64,000 nucleotides of DNA from Eudorina sp. 2006-703-Eu-15 (Eukaryota > Chlorophyta > Chlorophyceae > Chlamydomonadales > Volvocaceae), in the NCBI GenBank assembly GCA_003117195.1, contig BDSI01000019.1:372001-436000 (forward strand), read 5' to 3'. The position numbers and the translations under genes are program-made. Below the pieces are notes generated by a model that saw only the letters and a program-made list of their open reading frames with translations, did no database searches and was not told the DNA's origin. Below, one piece after another: positions 1 through 11,650 of the stretch. Positions within the stretch are counted from its first letter, which is position 1. Each line of letters opens with the position of its first letter.

Positions 1-826
1 TTGTTGTGTGATCCGTTTCCGGTTTGTGTAGGGCAGAAGTGAAAGGGGGTTTCAGTTCGGCTTTGTGGGGGGCCTCGAGGGTGCTGGGGTCTAGGGGGGC
101 CAGTGTTGTAGGGGTGAGGGCCTCCAGTGTTGGGTTGGCGAGGGAGGGGCGTGCCTGCTTGCTGCGCCCCGCAGGGTACCAGCCCTGGACGTTTCCGTTG
201 CTCGTGGCGTGCTCTGCCGGGCCGGCGTCTGTTGGCGTGGCTGGCAGAGCGGCGCCCTGTTGTGCGGCCCTGCGGTGTGCTCGTGCTTGAGGGCACCCGG
301 GTTCGGCCGTGACGTGCTTGGCGCCTTGGTGTGCTCGTGCCCTGGCCTCCTGTGCCTTGGGCGGCACCTCGGTGCTTTTGGGTTCGTGCGAGCCTGGGGG
401 TCTGTTTTTGGGGGTGGGGGGTTTGGGTTCCTTCTGTTGGGCGGTCTGGTGTGTCTCCTTCTGTTGGGAGTTCCGGTGTTCTCTGGGGCTGCTGCAGGTT
501 GTTGCTTCCGTTGTTTGCTTTGTGTCTTCTGTGGCTGCTGCAGTTGGGTGTTGCCCTGCTTCTTTGGGTAGTGTTTGCTGTGTTCTGGTTTTGTAGCTGT
601 TTTTCTTTTTTTTTTGTTTTTTGTTGTTTGTTGGTGGGTGGGTCGCCTTGGCCTTCCGTCTCGCCTGGTGGCCTGGAGTAGGAGGTGCGGCCTTGTTGTG
701 CCGTTTTGCCGCTTTGGGAGCTTTTCTCTCCCTCTGCCGCCCTGTCCCTGTCCCCGTCCTGTCTGTGCGGTTGGCGTTACTTGGTTCCCTTTCCTTCTGG
801 TTGGTGCCTCTGGGGCTCGGTTGTGG

Positions 827-1247
827 TTTTTTTTTTTTTTTTTTTTTTTTCTGAAGGAACCAGGACTCGGGACGGGGTGCCTTTCTTTATGTTGTCTGGC
901 GGTCCTCTGATGCTGCCACTACTCCACGAGCGGCTAGCGGGCCGGGCTTCTGGGCGTCTCCACAGGCCAGCTGGATGACTTAGGATGGGTGAGAGTCTTG
1001 TAAACCTCCAGACGGGACAGGGACGGGTGGGCACCCTCCGTCTCGACACACCCCTGACAACTTGCCAGTGGCTGGGGTCGATCCCAGGACCTCCCGGGGG
1101 GAATTGCGAGGTTTCCCTGTTGCCAGCCAAAGTGCCTCATTGTCACCTTCTGGGGGTGCTGGTGAGTTCGTATCGTCCCCGGTAGGACTTGAACCCGGGT
1201 CACCCGGGCCAAATGTTGTGCCTTAACATTTGGTGTCAGAACTTACC
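827..1247 (-). mobile_element. tRNA-derived SINE copy 1
   Basis: Starts on this strand with 24 T (827-850), then reads as the reverse complement of the SINE at 10092-10505. It ends at the sequence GGTAAGTTC (reverse strand). The family has two tRNA B-box-like motifs about 110 nt apart and ends in CCTTCAG plus poly(A). It is inserted in LINE copy A. Confidence 0.75.
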
Positions 1248-1334
1248 TTTGGTGTGGTGTGGTGTGGTGGTCTTTGCTTGCCGTCTGGCCTTCTTCCCGG
1301 CTTGCTGTTTGGTCTGCTTCCGTCCCTTTGTCCT

Positions 1335-1351
1335 TGTAACGTCCCTCTCAG
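1335..1351 (+). terminator. LINE polyadenylation signal (TGTAA) and tail junction
   Basis: TGTAA at 1335-1339 lies 12 nt before the first A of the tail. The same arrangement (TTGTAACGTCCCTCTCAG then A-run) ends nearly every LINE copy here. TGTAA is the established poly(A) signal of Chlamydomonas and related green algae. This is evidence for the host lineage, and for tails copied from a polyadenylated RNA. Confidence 0.7.
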
Positions 1352-1372
1352 AAAAAAAAAAAAAAAAAAAAA

Positions 1373-4300
1373 GAGGGAGAGAAAAGCTCCCAAAGCGGCA
1401 AAACGGCACAACAAGGCCGCACCTCCTACTCCAGGCCACCAGGCGAGACGGAAGGCCAAAGACGACCCACCCACCAACAAACAACAAAAAAAAAGAAAAA
1501 CAGCTACAAAACCAGAACACAGCAACGAGGCAAACACTACCCAAAGAAGCAGGGCAACACCCAACTGCAGCAGCCACAGAAGACACAAAGCAAACAACGG
1601 AAGCAAACAACCTGCAGCAGCCCCAGAGAACACTGGAACTCCCAACAGAAGGAGACACACCAGACCGCCCAACAGAAGGAACCCAAACCCCCCACCCCCC
1701 AAAAACAGATCCCCCAGGCGCGCACGAACCCAAAAGCACCGAGGTGCCGCCCAAGGCACAGGAGGCCAGGGCACGAGCACACCAAGGCGCCAAGCACGTC
1801 ACGGCCGAACCCGGGTGCCCTCAAGCACGAGCACACCGCAGGGCTGCACAACAGGGCGCCGCTCTGCCAGCCACGCCAACAGACGCCGGCCCGGCAGAGC
1901 ACGAGCACGCCACGAGCAACGGAAACGTCCAGGGCTGGTACCCTGCGGGGCGCAGCAAGCAGGCACGCCCCTCCCTCGCCAACCCAACACTGGAGGCCCT
2001 CACCCCTACAACACTGGCCCCCCTAGACCCCAGCACCCTCGAGGCCCCCCCACAAAGCCGAACTGAAACCCCCTTTCACTTCTGCCCTACACAAACCGGA
2101 AACGGTTCACACAACAAACCCCCCTGAGCTGGGCTGAGCTGATGCTGATGCTGTAGCTGTAGCTGCGAGCTGAAACTAATCTGACATGACTGCGGCGGCA
2201 TCCCGTGGGGCTGGCACAGGGTGGGCCAGGGACAGCTGGACCCGCAGCCTGGGCGCCTGCCCTTCGGCACGCTCGACAGAGCACAGGACACCTTCATGCG
2301 CCCATGAGGCTTCGAAGGCGTCCAGCGGAGCTGTCTTCAGCTGGGCGGTGATGTGTGAGAGTGGCAACCCAGCCATGGTGTCGTCGGGCAACGCTGCCAT
2401 CCGGAAATGCGCCCACATGAGCCGTTGGAGCTCGCTGACCACCTGGGTGACGACCGCTTCGGAGGGGCAGGGCTCGGTGTCAGCAGCTTGGTGGTGGCAC
2501 CAGACGGCCCACAGCCAGGTGGCCCGAAGGGCGGTCCAGAGGGTTTGCAGGCCCGGGCTGGTTGGGTACTGGCCCCAGGCGGCGGCCCAGTCTCCCAGCA
2601 GCAGTTCAACGCTCATCATTGGGGGGCCGGGCCCCCCGGTGATGGCCCCCCAGAGAGCCACCAGCCACTCACGAGCACCCTTGTACGCCGGGCAGGCCAC
2701 AAAGATGTGGGTCAAGCTGTCCATGCACGGTTCTGGCCGCCATCGCCGCGGCTGCTGCTGGTGTGGCTGCTGCTGTGGCTGTTGGCAGGGTGGGTGGCTG
2801 CAGGCGGCGCGGTCCGGCCGGCCTTTGGTTGCGAGGTACAGGCCGCACGGGAGCCGTGCATGGTGCAGCCGCCACACCAGGGCCTTGGCCCGGTTGCTGG
2901 CCGGGCTGTCCCACAGCCGCTGCCAGGTCTTGTGCTTCTGGGCCGCCGTGGGTGCACCCAAGCCCGGCGGGTCTGGCGGTTCAGGCGGGTCAGGTGGGTC
3001 CGGCAGGTCAGGTGGGTCCGGCGGGGCGGGTGGGTCCACGGGGGCCAGCTGATCTGGTAGGTCCGGCGGGCTCCCTTGCAGCGGCCCTGCGGGGGGTGGT
3101 TGATGAAGGTAGATGGCCCAGCTGTCGAGGGGCCTGCCCCTGGGTCCCCCGGCTGTGAGGGCGCCGCTGAGTTGCCGGCAGCTGAGTGACACTGGCTGTG
3201 AACGGGGAGAGTGGGTTGCAACGTGGCCGCATCCAGGCTGCAGGCTGGACTGGGTGCATCCTGAACCAGCTGCTATGGCTGGGGGCCCGATTGGCTGCAT
3301 GCTGCCGTCTCCATTCCTCCTCCAGGACCGTGAGTGCACTGCGATTACCCGGGAGTGTAGGCCACGCAGCGGGCGTCAGGGGTCCTGGGCCGTGGTCTCC
3401 CAAAGCCAGGCGTGCAGCTGTGAGACGGCGGCGGGTTTCGCAGACTGTGTAGTGTACCAGTGGCAGGGTGCCATGGCCATGACTGAGGGGGTGGCACTGC
3501 ACCTCACTCCAGGGGCCCAGGAGCTGGTTCTCGGTTGGCCACAAGGCCGGCCGCTCAGCCGGTGGGGCAGCCTGGTACGCCAGCCGCTCCGCCAGGGACC
3601 AGAAGAGGCGCGGCTTTTTGCCTGGCAGGACACATGCCGCCAGCCACACTTCAGGGGCCGCTGGCCCGGCCGCTGTTGGTTCAGGGGTGACGAGGCGGCC
3701 GCTGGGCAGGGCAGCCAGTAGAGCTCCGGACGGGCTGCGGACCCAGTTGCTGTCCAGTGACACTTGCCAATTTGCTGCTTCAGGAAGTTCTGCGGTGAGG
3801 AGGCCACCTGGCAGGAGCTGGTGCCAGTCTGGAGGCACGGCGGCCAGCACAGCCTGCAGTTGGGGGTCACGCTGGGCCAGGGCTGGGGCTGCACGCAGGG
3901 CTGCCACGGTGCACGGTGCGTCGATGGGTCCGCCCTCAGGCATACCGGGGGCTGGAATGGCTGTCCTGTCACTGGGTCCCGAAGGGCTGCATTGTAGTAT
4001 AGCGGCTCATGCAGCAGCGCCCGCGCGTCAGTGCCCTCAGGGTAAGGCAGCCGGCAGGGCTGTGAGGCCCGGAAGGATGTCACCAGGCTGGCCAGGTACG
4101 GAGGCAGGTTTGCCGGTGGGTCCACCGTCCCATACACCCAACCCCAGCCGGCGGTCCCCCGGGGGCCCAGTGAGCGAAGAGGGAGCGCATGATCAGCTTC
4201 CAGGGCTGCCGGCCTGGTTGGGCTAAATGCGCCAGGGTCTTGCCATGCAGCGCTGCAAGGAAGGAGTCCAGGTCAATGTGGCCAACCCCGCCACACTCGT

Positions 4301-4695
4301 GGTCTTGGTATGCCACCACTGGATCCGGCTTCAGCAGTGCACGACCATTGCACACCAGGGTAGCATCTTCAGGCAGCAACGACCAGGCTGTGAAGCCGTC
4401 GATGCACTTCCGCAGCGCTGCCAGCTGGGGTGGGGAGGGCTGGACAAAGGAGAAGTGGAAGGCAAGGGCATTGCCCAATACCTGCTTGGCCACGTGGACC
4501 CTGCCGACGAAGCTGAGGCCATGCCGCCGCCACACCTGCCCGATGTTGTTCAGCCGTTGGATACGGCTGGCGTAGCAGAGGTTGGCCGCCAGGGTGGTGT
4601 CAGTGGTGAGCGGTACCCCAAGGTGGCGGGGCGGCTCCTCCCCAGGGAGAGGGAATTTGGCGCCCGTTGCCTCATTCACACCCCAGACCACACGG
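1373..4695 (-). mobile_element. LINE copy B: 3'UTR plus 3' half of ORF2
   Basis: Antisense LINE with 3'UTR at 1373-2175 and the ORF2 stop at 2176-2178. ORF2 coding sequence runs up to 4695, where it meets the T-run of the next copy. Its 3' extremity is displaced by the insertion of copy A. It is near-identical to 4901-8232, and both copies break off at the same ORF2 base. This indicates a tandem duplication. Confidence 0.85.
2176..4695 (-). pseudogene. LINE ORF2 fragment (RT thumb/connection to zf-RVT), frameshifted
   Basis: Four overlapping open frames on the minus strand (4691-4080, 4137-3376, 3943-3008, 3339-2176) together read the region C-terminal to the RT active site. This includes a His/Cys-rich zf-RVT knuckle with residues CSHPPC and HIFVACP, separated by a Q-rich insert, and ends ...VMSD. 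Frame changes fall at G/C homopolymers such as 2620-2640 and 3090-3100. The RT catalytic core and any endonuclease domain are absent because the copy is 5'-truncated. In the intact element ORF2 would carry out target-primed reverse transcription. Confidence 0.8.
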
Positions 4696-7600
4696 TTTTT
4701 TTTTTTTTTTTTTTTCTGAGAGGGACGTTACAAGGACAAAGGGACGGAAGCAGACCAAGCAGCAAGCCGGGAAGAAGGCCAGACGGCAAGCAAAGACCAC
4801 CACACCGCAACCGAGCCCCAGAGGCACCAACCAGAAGGAAAGGGAACCAAGCAACGCCAACCTCACAGACAGGACGGGGACAGGGACAGGGCGGCAGAGG
4901 GAGAGAAAAGCTCCCAAAGCGGCAAAACGGCACAACAAGGCCGCACCTCCTACTCCAGGCCAACAGGCGAGACGGAAGGCCAAAGACGACCCACCCACCA
5001 ACAAACAACAAAAGACAACCAAAAAAAGAAAAGAAAAACAGCTACAAAACCAGAACACAGCAACGAGGCAAACACTACCCAAAGAAGCAGGGCAACACCC
5101 AACTGCAGCAGCCACAGAAGACACAAAGCAAACAACGGAAGCAAACAACCTGCAGCAGCCCCAGAGAACACTGGAACTCCCAACAGAAGGAGACACACCA
5201 GACCGCCCAACAGAAGGAACCCAAACCCCCCACCCCCCAAAAACAGATCCCCCAGGCGCGCACGAACCCAAAAGCACCGAGGTGCCGCCCAAGGCACAGG
5301 AGGCCAGGGCACGAGCACACCAAGGCGCCAAGCACGTCACGGCCGAACCCGGGTGCCCTCAAGCACGAGCACACCGCAGGGCTGCACAACAGGGCGCCGC
5401 TCTGCCAGCCACGCCAACAGACGCCGGCCCGGCAGAGCACGAGCACGCCACGAGCAACGGAAACGTCCAGGGCTGGTACCCTGCGGGGCGCAGCAAGCAG
5501 GCACGCCCCTCCCTCGCCAACCCAACACTGGAGGCCCTCACCCCTACAACACTGGCCCCCTAGACCCCAGCACCCTCGAGGCCCCCCCACAAAGCCGAAC
5601 TGAAACCCCCTTTCACTTCTGCCCTACACAAACCGGAAACGGTTCACACAACAAACCCCCCTGAGCTGGGCTGAGCTGATGCTGATGCTGTAGCTGTAGC
5701 TGCGAGCTGAAACTAATCTGACATGACTGCGGCGGCATCCCGTGGGGCTGGCACAGGGTGGGCCAGGGACAGCTGGACCCGCAGCCTGGGCGCCTGCCCT
5801 TCGGCACGCTCGACAGAGCACAGGACACCTTCATGCGCCCATGAGGCTTCGAAGGCGTCCAGCGGAGCTGTCTTCAGCTGGGCGGTGATGTGTGAGAGTG
5901 GCAACCCAGCCATGGTGTCGTCGGGCAACGCTGCCATCCGGAAATGCGCCCACATGAGCCGTTGGAGCTCGCTGACCACCTGGGTGACGACCGCTTCGGA
6001 GGGGCAGGGCTCGGTGTCAGCAGCTTGGTGGTGGCACCAGACGGCCCACAGCCAGGTGGCCCGAAGGGCGGTCCAGAGGGTTTGCAGGCCCGGGCTGGTT
6101 GGGTACTGGCCCCAGGCGGCGGCCCAGTCTCCCAGCAGCAGTTCAACGCTCATCATTGGGGGGCCGGGCCCCCGGTGATGGCCCCCCAGAGAGCCACCAG
6201 CCACTCACGAGCACCCTTGTACGCCGGGCAGGCCACAAAGATGTGGGTCAAGCTGTCCATGCACGGTTCTGGCCGCCATCGCCGCGGCTGCTGCTGGTGT
6301 GGCTGCTGCTGTGGCTGTTGGCAGGGTGGGTGGCTGCAGGCGGCGCGGTCCGGCCGGCCTTTGGTTGCGAGGTACAGGCCGCACGGGAGCCGTGCATGGT
6401 GCAGCCGCCACACCAGGGCCTTGGCCCGGTTGCTGGCCGGGCTGTCCCACAGCCGCTGCCAGGTCTTGTGCTTCTGGGCCGCCGTGGGTGCACCCAAGCC
6501 CGGCGGGTCTGGCGGTTCAGGCGGGTCAGGTGGGTCCGGCAGGTCAGGTGGGTCCGGCGGGGCGGGTGGGTCCACGGGGGCCAGCTGATCTGGTAGGTCC
6601 GGCGGGCTCCCTTGCAGCGGCCCTGCGGGGGGGTGGTTGATGAAGGTAGATGGCCCAGCTGTCGAGGGGCCTGCCCCTGGGTCCCCCGGCTGTGAGGGCG
6701 CCGCTGAGTTGCCGGCAGCTGAGTGACACTGGCTGTGAACGGGGAGAGTGGGTTGCAACGTGGCCGCATCCAGGCTGCAGGCTGGACTGGGTGCATCCTG
6801 AACCAGCTGCTATGGCTGGGGGCCCGATTGGCTGCATGCTGCCGTCTCCATTCCTCCTCCAGGACCGTGAGTGCACTGCGATTACCCGGGAGTGTAGGCC
6901 ACGCAGCGGGCGTCAGGGGTCCTGGGCCGTGGTCTCCCAAAGCCAGGCGTGCAGCTGTGAGACGGCGGCGGGTTTCGCAGACTGTGTAGTGTACCAGTGG
7001 CAGGGTGCCATGGCCATGACTGAGGGGGTGGCACTGCACCTCACTCCAGGGGCCCAGGAGCTGGTTCTCGGTTGGCCACAAGGCCGGCCGCTCAGCCGGT
7101 GGGGCAGCCTGGTACGCCAGCCGCTCCGCCAGGGACCAGAAGAGGCGCGGCTTTTTGCCTGGCAGGACACATGCCGCCAGCCACACTTCAGGGGCCGCTG
7201 GCCCGGCCGCTGTTGGTTCAGGGGTGACGAGGCGGCCGCTGGGCAGGGCAGCCAGTAGAGCTCCGGACGGGCTGCGGACCCAGTTGCTGTCCAGTGACAC
7301 TTGCCAATTTGCTGCTTCAGGAAGTTCTGCGGTGAGGAGGCCACCTGGCAGGAGCTGGTGCCAGTCTGGAGGCACGGCGGCCAGCACAGCCTGCAGTTGG
7401 GGGTCACGCTGGGCCAGGGCTGGGGCTGCACGCAGGGCTGCCACGGTGCACGGTGCGTCGATGGGTCCGCCCTCAGGCATACCGGGGGCTGGAATGGCTG
7501 TCCTGTCACTGGGTCCCGAAGGGCTGCATTGTAGTATAGCGGCTCATGCAGCAGCGCCCGCGCGTCAGTGCCCTCAGGGTAAGGCAGCCGGCAGGGCTGT

Positions 7601-8232
7601 GAGGCCCGGAAGGATGTCACCAGGCTGGCCAGGTACGGAGGCAGGTTTGCCGGTGGGTCCACCGTCCCATACACCCAACCCCAGCCGGCGGTCCCCCGGG
7701 GGCCCAGTGAGCGAAGAGGGAGCGCATGATCAGCTTCCAGGGCTGCCGGCCTGGTTGGGCTAAATGCGCCAGGGTCTTGCCATGCAGCGCTGCAAGGAAG
7801 GAGTCCAGGTCAATGTGGCCAACCCCGCCACACTCGTGGTCTTGGTATGCCACCACTGGATCCGGCTTCAGCAGTGCACGACCATTGCACACCAGGGTAG
7901 CATCTTCAGGCAGCAACGACCAGGCTGTGAAGCCGTCGATGCACTTCCGCAGCGCTGCCAGCTGGGGTGGGGAGGGCTGGACAAAGGAGAAGTGGAAGGC
8001 AAGGGCATTGCCCAATACCTGCTTGGCCACGTGGACCCTGCCGACGAAGCTGAGGCCATGCCGCCGCCACACCTGCCCGATGTTGTTCAGCCGTTGGATA
8101 CGGCTGGCGTAGCAGAGGTTGGCCGCCAGGGTGGTGTCAGTGGTGAGCGGTACCCCAAGGTGGCGGGGCGGCTCCTCCCCAGGGAGAGGGAATTTGGCGC
8201 CCGTTGCCTCATTCACACCCCAGACCACACGG
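4696..8232 (-). mobile_element. LINE copy C: tail, 3'UTR and 3' half of ORF2 (tandem duplicate of B)
   Basis: Begins with a 20-T run (4696-4715, the antisense poly(A)) and the LINE tail from 4716. The ORF2 stop is at 5713-5715, and coding sequence continues to 8232. The right junction (ORF2 sequence ending CACACGG directly against a T-run) is base-for-base the same as copy B's at 4695. The offset is 3537 bp. Confidence 0.85.
5713..8232 (-). pseudogene. LINE ORF2 fragment, duplicate of 2176-4695
   Basis: Same protein content as the copy at 2176-4695 (residues after the RT core, zf-RVT knuckle with Q-rich insert, C-terminal VMSD). It differs by one-base homopolymer changes, for example one fewer C near 6170 and one more G near 6630. 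These move the frame breaks: one open frame here spans 7480-6248. The fragment is non-functional. Confidence 0.8.
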
Positions 8233-9254
8233 TTTTTTTTTTTTTTTTTTCTGAGAGGGACGTTACAAGGACAAAGGGACGGAAGCAGACCAAGCAGCAA
8301 GCCGGGAAGAAGGCCAGACGGCAAGCAAAGACCACCACACCGCAACCGAGCCCCAGAGGCACCAACCAGAAGGAAAGGGAACCAAGCAACGCCAACCTCA
8401 CAGACAGGACGGGGACAGGGACAGGGCGGCAGAGGGAGAGAAAAGCTCCCAAAGCGGCAAAACGGCACAACAAGGCCGCACCTCCTACTCCAGGCCAACA
8501 GGCGAGACGGAAGGCCAAAGACGACCCACCCACCAACAAACAACAAAAGACAACCAAAAAAAGAAAAGAAAAACAGCTACAAAACCAGAACACAGCAACG
8601 AGGCAAACACTACCCAAAGAAGCAGGGCAACACCCAACTGCAGCAGCCACAGAAGACACAAAGCAAACAAACGGAAGCAACAACCTGCAGCAGCCCCAGG
8701 GAACACCGGAACTCCCAACAGAAGGAGACACACCAGACCGCCCAACCGAAGGAACCCAAACCCCCCACCCCCAAAAACAGACCCCCCAGGCTCGCACGAA
8801 CCCAAAAGCAACGAGGTGCCGCCCAAGGCACAGGAGGCCAGGGCACGAGCACACCAAGGCGCCAAGCACGTCACGGCTGAACCCGGGTGCCGCTCGGTAG
8901 GGTCTCGAGCACGAGCACACCGCAGGGCCGCACAACAGGGCGCCGCTCCACCAGCCACGCCAACAGACGCCGGCCCGGCAGAGCACGAGCACGCCACGAG
9001 CAAGGGAAACGTCTAGGGCTGGTACCCTGCGGGGCGCAGCAAGCAGGCACACCCCTCCCTCGCCAACCCAACCCTGGAGGCCCTCACCCCTACAACACTG
9101 GCCCCCCTAGACCCCAGCACCCTCGAGGCCCCCACACAAAGCCGAACTGAAACCCCCTTTCACTACTGCCCTACACAAACCGGAAACGGCTCACACAACA
9201 AAACCCCCTGGAGCTGGGCTGAGCTGATGCTGTAGCTGTAGCTGCGAGCTGAAA

Positions 9255-10829
9255 CTAATCTGACATTACTGCGGCGGCAGCCTGTGGGGCTGGCACAGGG
9301 TGGGCCAGGGACAGATGGACCCGCAGCCTGGGTGCCTGCCCTTCGGCACGCTCGACAGAGCACAGGACACCTTCATGCGCCCACGAGGCTTCGAAGGCGT
9401 CCAGCGGAGCTGTCTTCAGCTGGGCGGTGATGTGTGAGAGTGGCAACCCAGCCATGGTGTCGTCGGGCAACGCTGCCATCCGGAAATGCGCCCACATGAG
9501 CCGTTGGAGCTCGCTGACCACCTGGGTGACGACCGCTTCAGAGGGGCAGGGCTCGGTGTCAGCGGCTTGGTGGCGGCACCAGACGGCCCACAGCCAGGTG
9601 GCCCGAAGGGCGGTCCAGAGGGTTTGCAGGCCCGGGATGGTTGGGTACTGGCCCCAGGCGGCGGCCCAGTCTCCCAGCAGCAGTGGGTTCCGAGCACCAG
9701 CCCCTTGCTTTTGCTGGCATTCTCCTTGGCGTTACTGGCCCGGCAGAAGAGCTGGACCGCTGCTTTGGCGACGGGGCCGTCCTCGTCAACGTCCCGGACC
9801 GTGAGGACAGTATCGTCAGCATGGTGCGACACGGGCGGTGCAGGCTGTCCACTGGGGAGGGTGGGCGTGCGTAGCTGGCCTGAGGCGCATAGATGGTGCA
9901 GGTACGCCGTGAGTGGCTCAAGCTGCAGGACCCAGAGGACGGGCGACAGGGTGCTGCCCTGCTCGAGGCCGTTCCGGACCGGGAACGGGGCGGACAGCTG
10001 GCCGTTGACCACAACACGGGAAGACCCATCCGACGTGAGGAGGCGGATCCACCGCTGCATGTTGGGCCCAAATCCCTTGGACTCCACCCAGGTAAGTTCC
10101 GACACCAAATGTTAAGGCACAACATTTGGCCCGGGTGACCCGGGTTCAAGTCCTACCGGGGACGATACGAACTTACCAGCACCCCTAGAAGGTGACAATG
10201 AGGCGCTTTGGCTGGCAACAGGGAAACCTAGCAATTCCCCCCGGGAGGTCCTGGGATCGACCCCAGCCACTGGCAAGTTGTCAGGGGTGTGACGAGAAGG
10301 AGGGTGCCCACCCGTCCCTGTCCCGTCTGGAGGTTTACAAGACTCTCACCCATCCTAAGTCATTCAGCTGGCCTGTGGAGACGCCCAGAAGCCCGGCCCG
10401 CTAGCCGCTCGTGGAGTAGTGGCAGCATCAGAGGACCGCCAGACAACATAATGAAAGGCACCCCGTCCCGAGTCCTGGTTCCTTCAGAAAAAAAAAAAAA
10501 AAAAACCACTCGGTACAGCCACGGACGGTGGACCCGGTCGTAGGCTTTCTCAATGTCCAGGAAGAGGAGGGCCGCGGATTGCTGGGACTGTTGCACATGC
10601 TCAGCCAGGGTCAGGTGGTACAGGATGTTGTCCCGGATATCTCGCCCCGCGATAAAGGCTGTTTGGAGCGGGTCCACCAGGTAATCCAGGGCCGGCTGGA
10701 GGCGATTGCTGACCACCTTGCAGACGATTTTGTAGTCACACTGCAGGAGGGTGATGGGCCGGTAGCTGCTGAGGTCCGGCCGAGGCAGGCGCTTCCCCTT
10801 ATAGATGAGAGAGATGATCCCTTCACGCC
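9255..10829 (-). pseudogene. LINE ORF2 fragment with RT catalytic motif HADD, deleted and SINE-interrupted
   Basis: The frames at 10716-10506 and 10108-9684 read RT motifs: a fragment with NILYHLTLAEH and LFLDIEKAYDRVHRPW, then VRNGLEQGSTLSPVLW, then SHHADDTVL. The catalytic Asp pair is preceded by His where most RTs have Tyr or Phe. Downstream the sequence is fused by deletion to the C-terminal end of ORF2. Confidence 0.75.
10092..10505 (+). mobile_element. tRNA-derived SINE copy 2 (full-length reference)
   Basis: Begins GTAAGTTCC and ends CCTTCAG followed by an 18-nt A tail. B-box matches to GGWTCRANYCC occur twice: GGTTCAAGTCC at 10143-10153 and GGATCGACCCC at 10254-10264. No open frame spans it. 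It interrupts LINE ORF2 antisense RT sequence between ...GACTCCACC and CCACTCGG, compared with the uninterrupted copy at about 20425. Retroposition by the LINE machinery is inferred from the similar CAG-A(n) 3' end. Confidence 0.75.
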
Positions 10830-10830
10830 C

Positions 10831-10931
10831 CTTTCACTTCTGCCCTACACAAACCGGAAACGGTTCACACAACAAACCCCCCTGAGCTGGGCTGATGCTG
10901 TAGCTGTAGCTGCGAGCTGAAACTAATCTGA
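10831..10931 (-). mobile_element. Short LINE fragment (start of 3'UTR, ORF2 stop)
   Basis: About 100 bp of antisense 3'UTR including the CAGCT-rich segment after the ORF2 stop. At about 10928-10932 (CTGATCATG) it flips directly to sense ORF2. Microhomology CTGA at the junction suggests a rearrangement or a template switch, not a normal insertion. Confidence 0.65.
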
Positions 10932-11650
10932 TCATGCGCTCCCTCTTCGCTAACTGGGCCCCCCGGGGGACCGCCGGCTGGGGTTGGGTGTATGGGACGG
11001 TGGACCCACCGGCAAACCTGCCCCCGTACCTGGCCAGCCTGGTGACATCCTTCCGGGCCTCACAGCCCTGCCGGCTGCCTTACCCTGAGGGCACTGACGC
11101 GCGGGCGCTGCTGCATGAGCCGCTGTACTACAATGCAGCCCTTCGGGACCCAGTGACAGGACAGCCATTCCAGCCCCCCGGTATGCCTGAGGGCGGACCC
11201 ATCGACGCACCGTGCACCGTGGCAGCCCTGCGTGCAGCCCCAGCCCTGGCCCAGCGTGACCCCCAACTGCAGGCTGTGCTGGCTGCCGTGCCTCCAGACT
11301 GGCACCAGCTCCTGCCAGGTGGCCTCCTCACCGCAGAACTTCCTGAAGCAGCAAATTGGCAAGTGTCACTGGACAGCAACTGGGTCCGCAGCCCGTCTGG
11401 AGCTCTACTGGCTGCCCTGCCCAGCGGCCGCCTCGTCACCCCTGAACCAACAGCGGCCGGGCCAGCGGCCCCTGACGCATGGCTGGCGGCCTGTGTCCTG
11501 CCAGGCAAAAAGCCGCGCCGCTTCTGGTCCCTGGCGGAGCGGTTGGCGTACCAGGCTGCCCCGCCGGCTGAGCGGCCGGCCTTGTGGCCAACCGAGAACC
11601 AGCTCCTGGGCCCCTGGAGCGAGGTGCAGTGCCACCCCCTCAGTCATGGC

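Larger units (their letters stand above)
1..1372 (+). mobile_element. LINE copy A: 3'UTR and poly(A) tail, split by a SINE
   Basis: Sense-strand 3'UTR of the resident LINE, entering from the left edge and ending in a 21-A tail (1352-1372). The sequence is G/T-rich and matches the 3'UTR downstream of ORF2 in other copies of the window. A minus-strand SINE (827-1247) interrupts it; the LINE resumes at about 1248. After the tail the sequence switches to a minus-strand LINE, so copy A is inserted into copy B. It belongs to a 3'UTR subtype, shared with copies B and C, that lacks a short segment (ACCCTACCGAGCGG region) present in the other copies. Confidence 0.85.
8233..10830 (-). mobile_element. 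LINE copy D: tail, 3'UTR, ORF2 with internal deletion, hosting a SINE
   Basis: 18-T run 8233-8250, tail from 8251, and 3'UTR to the ORF2 stop at about 9255. At about 9683 the ORF2 C-terminal region jumps to RT-core sequence, which continues to about 10830, so an internal piece of ORF2 is lost. The SINE at 10092-10505 splits the RT part. Confidence 0.8.

Noticed and set aside
209..854. Cys/Trp/Leu/Val-rich open frames in the sense 3'UTR resembling membrane proteins
   Set aside because: The hydrophobic look comes from G/T-rich codons. The frames overlap each other and end in poly(T)/poly(A)-coded Phe or Lys runs. They lie after the ORF2 stop.
4716..5603. Long antisense open frames (up to about 450 residues, Lys/Arg/Pro/Thr-rich) over the LINE 3'UTR
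   Set aside because: Open in more than one overlapping frame, recurring in every 3'UTR copy and explained by the lack of T in this strand. They run through T-runs of poly(A) tails and have no domain.
10092..10260. A functional tRNA gene in the SINE
   Set aside because: B-box-like motifs are present, but no cloverleaf with acceptor stem and anticodon arm could be drawn, and the unit is repeated with poly(A) tails.
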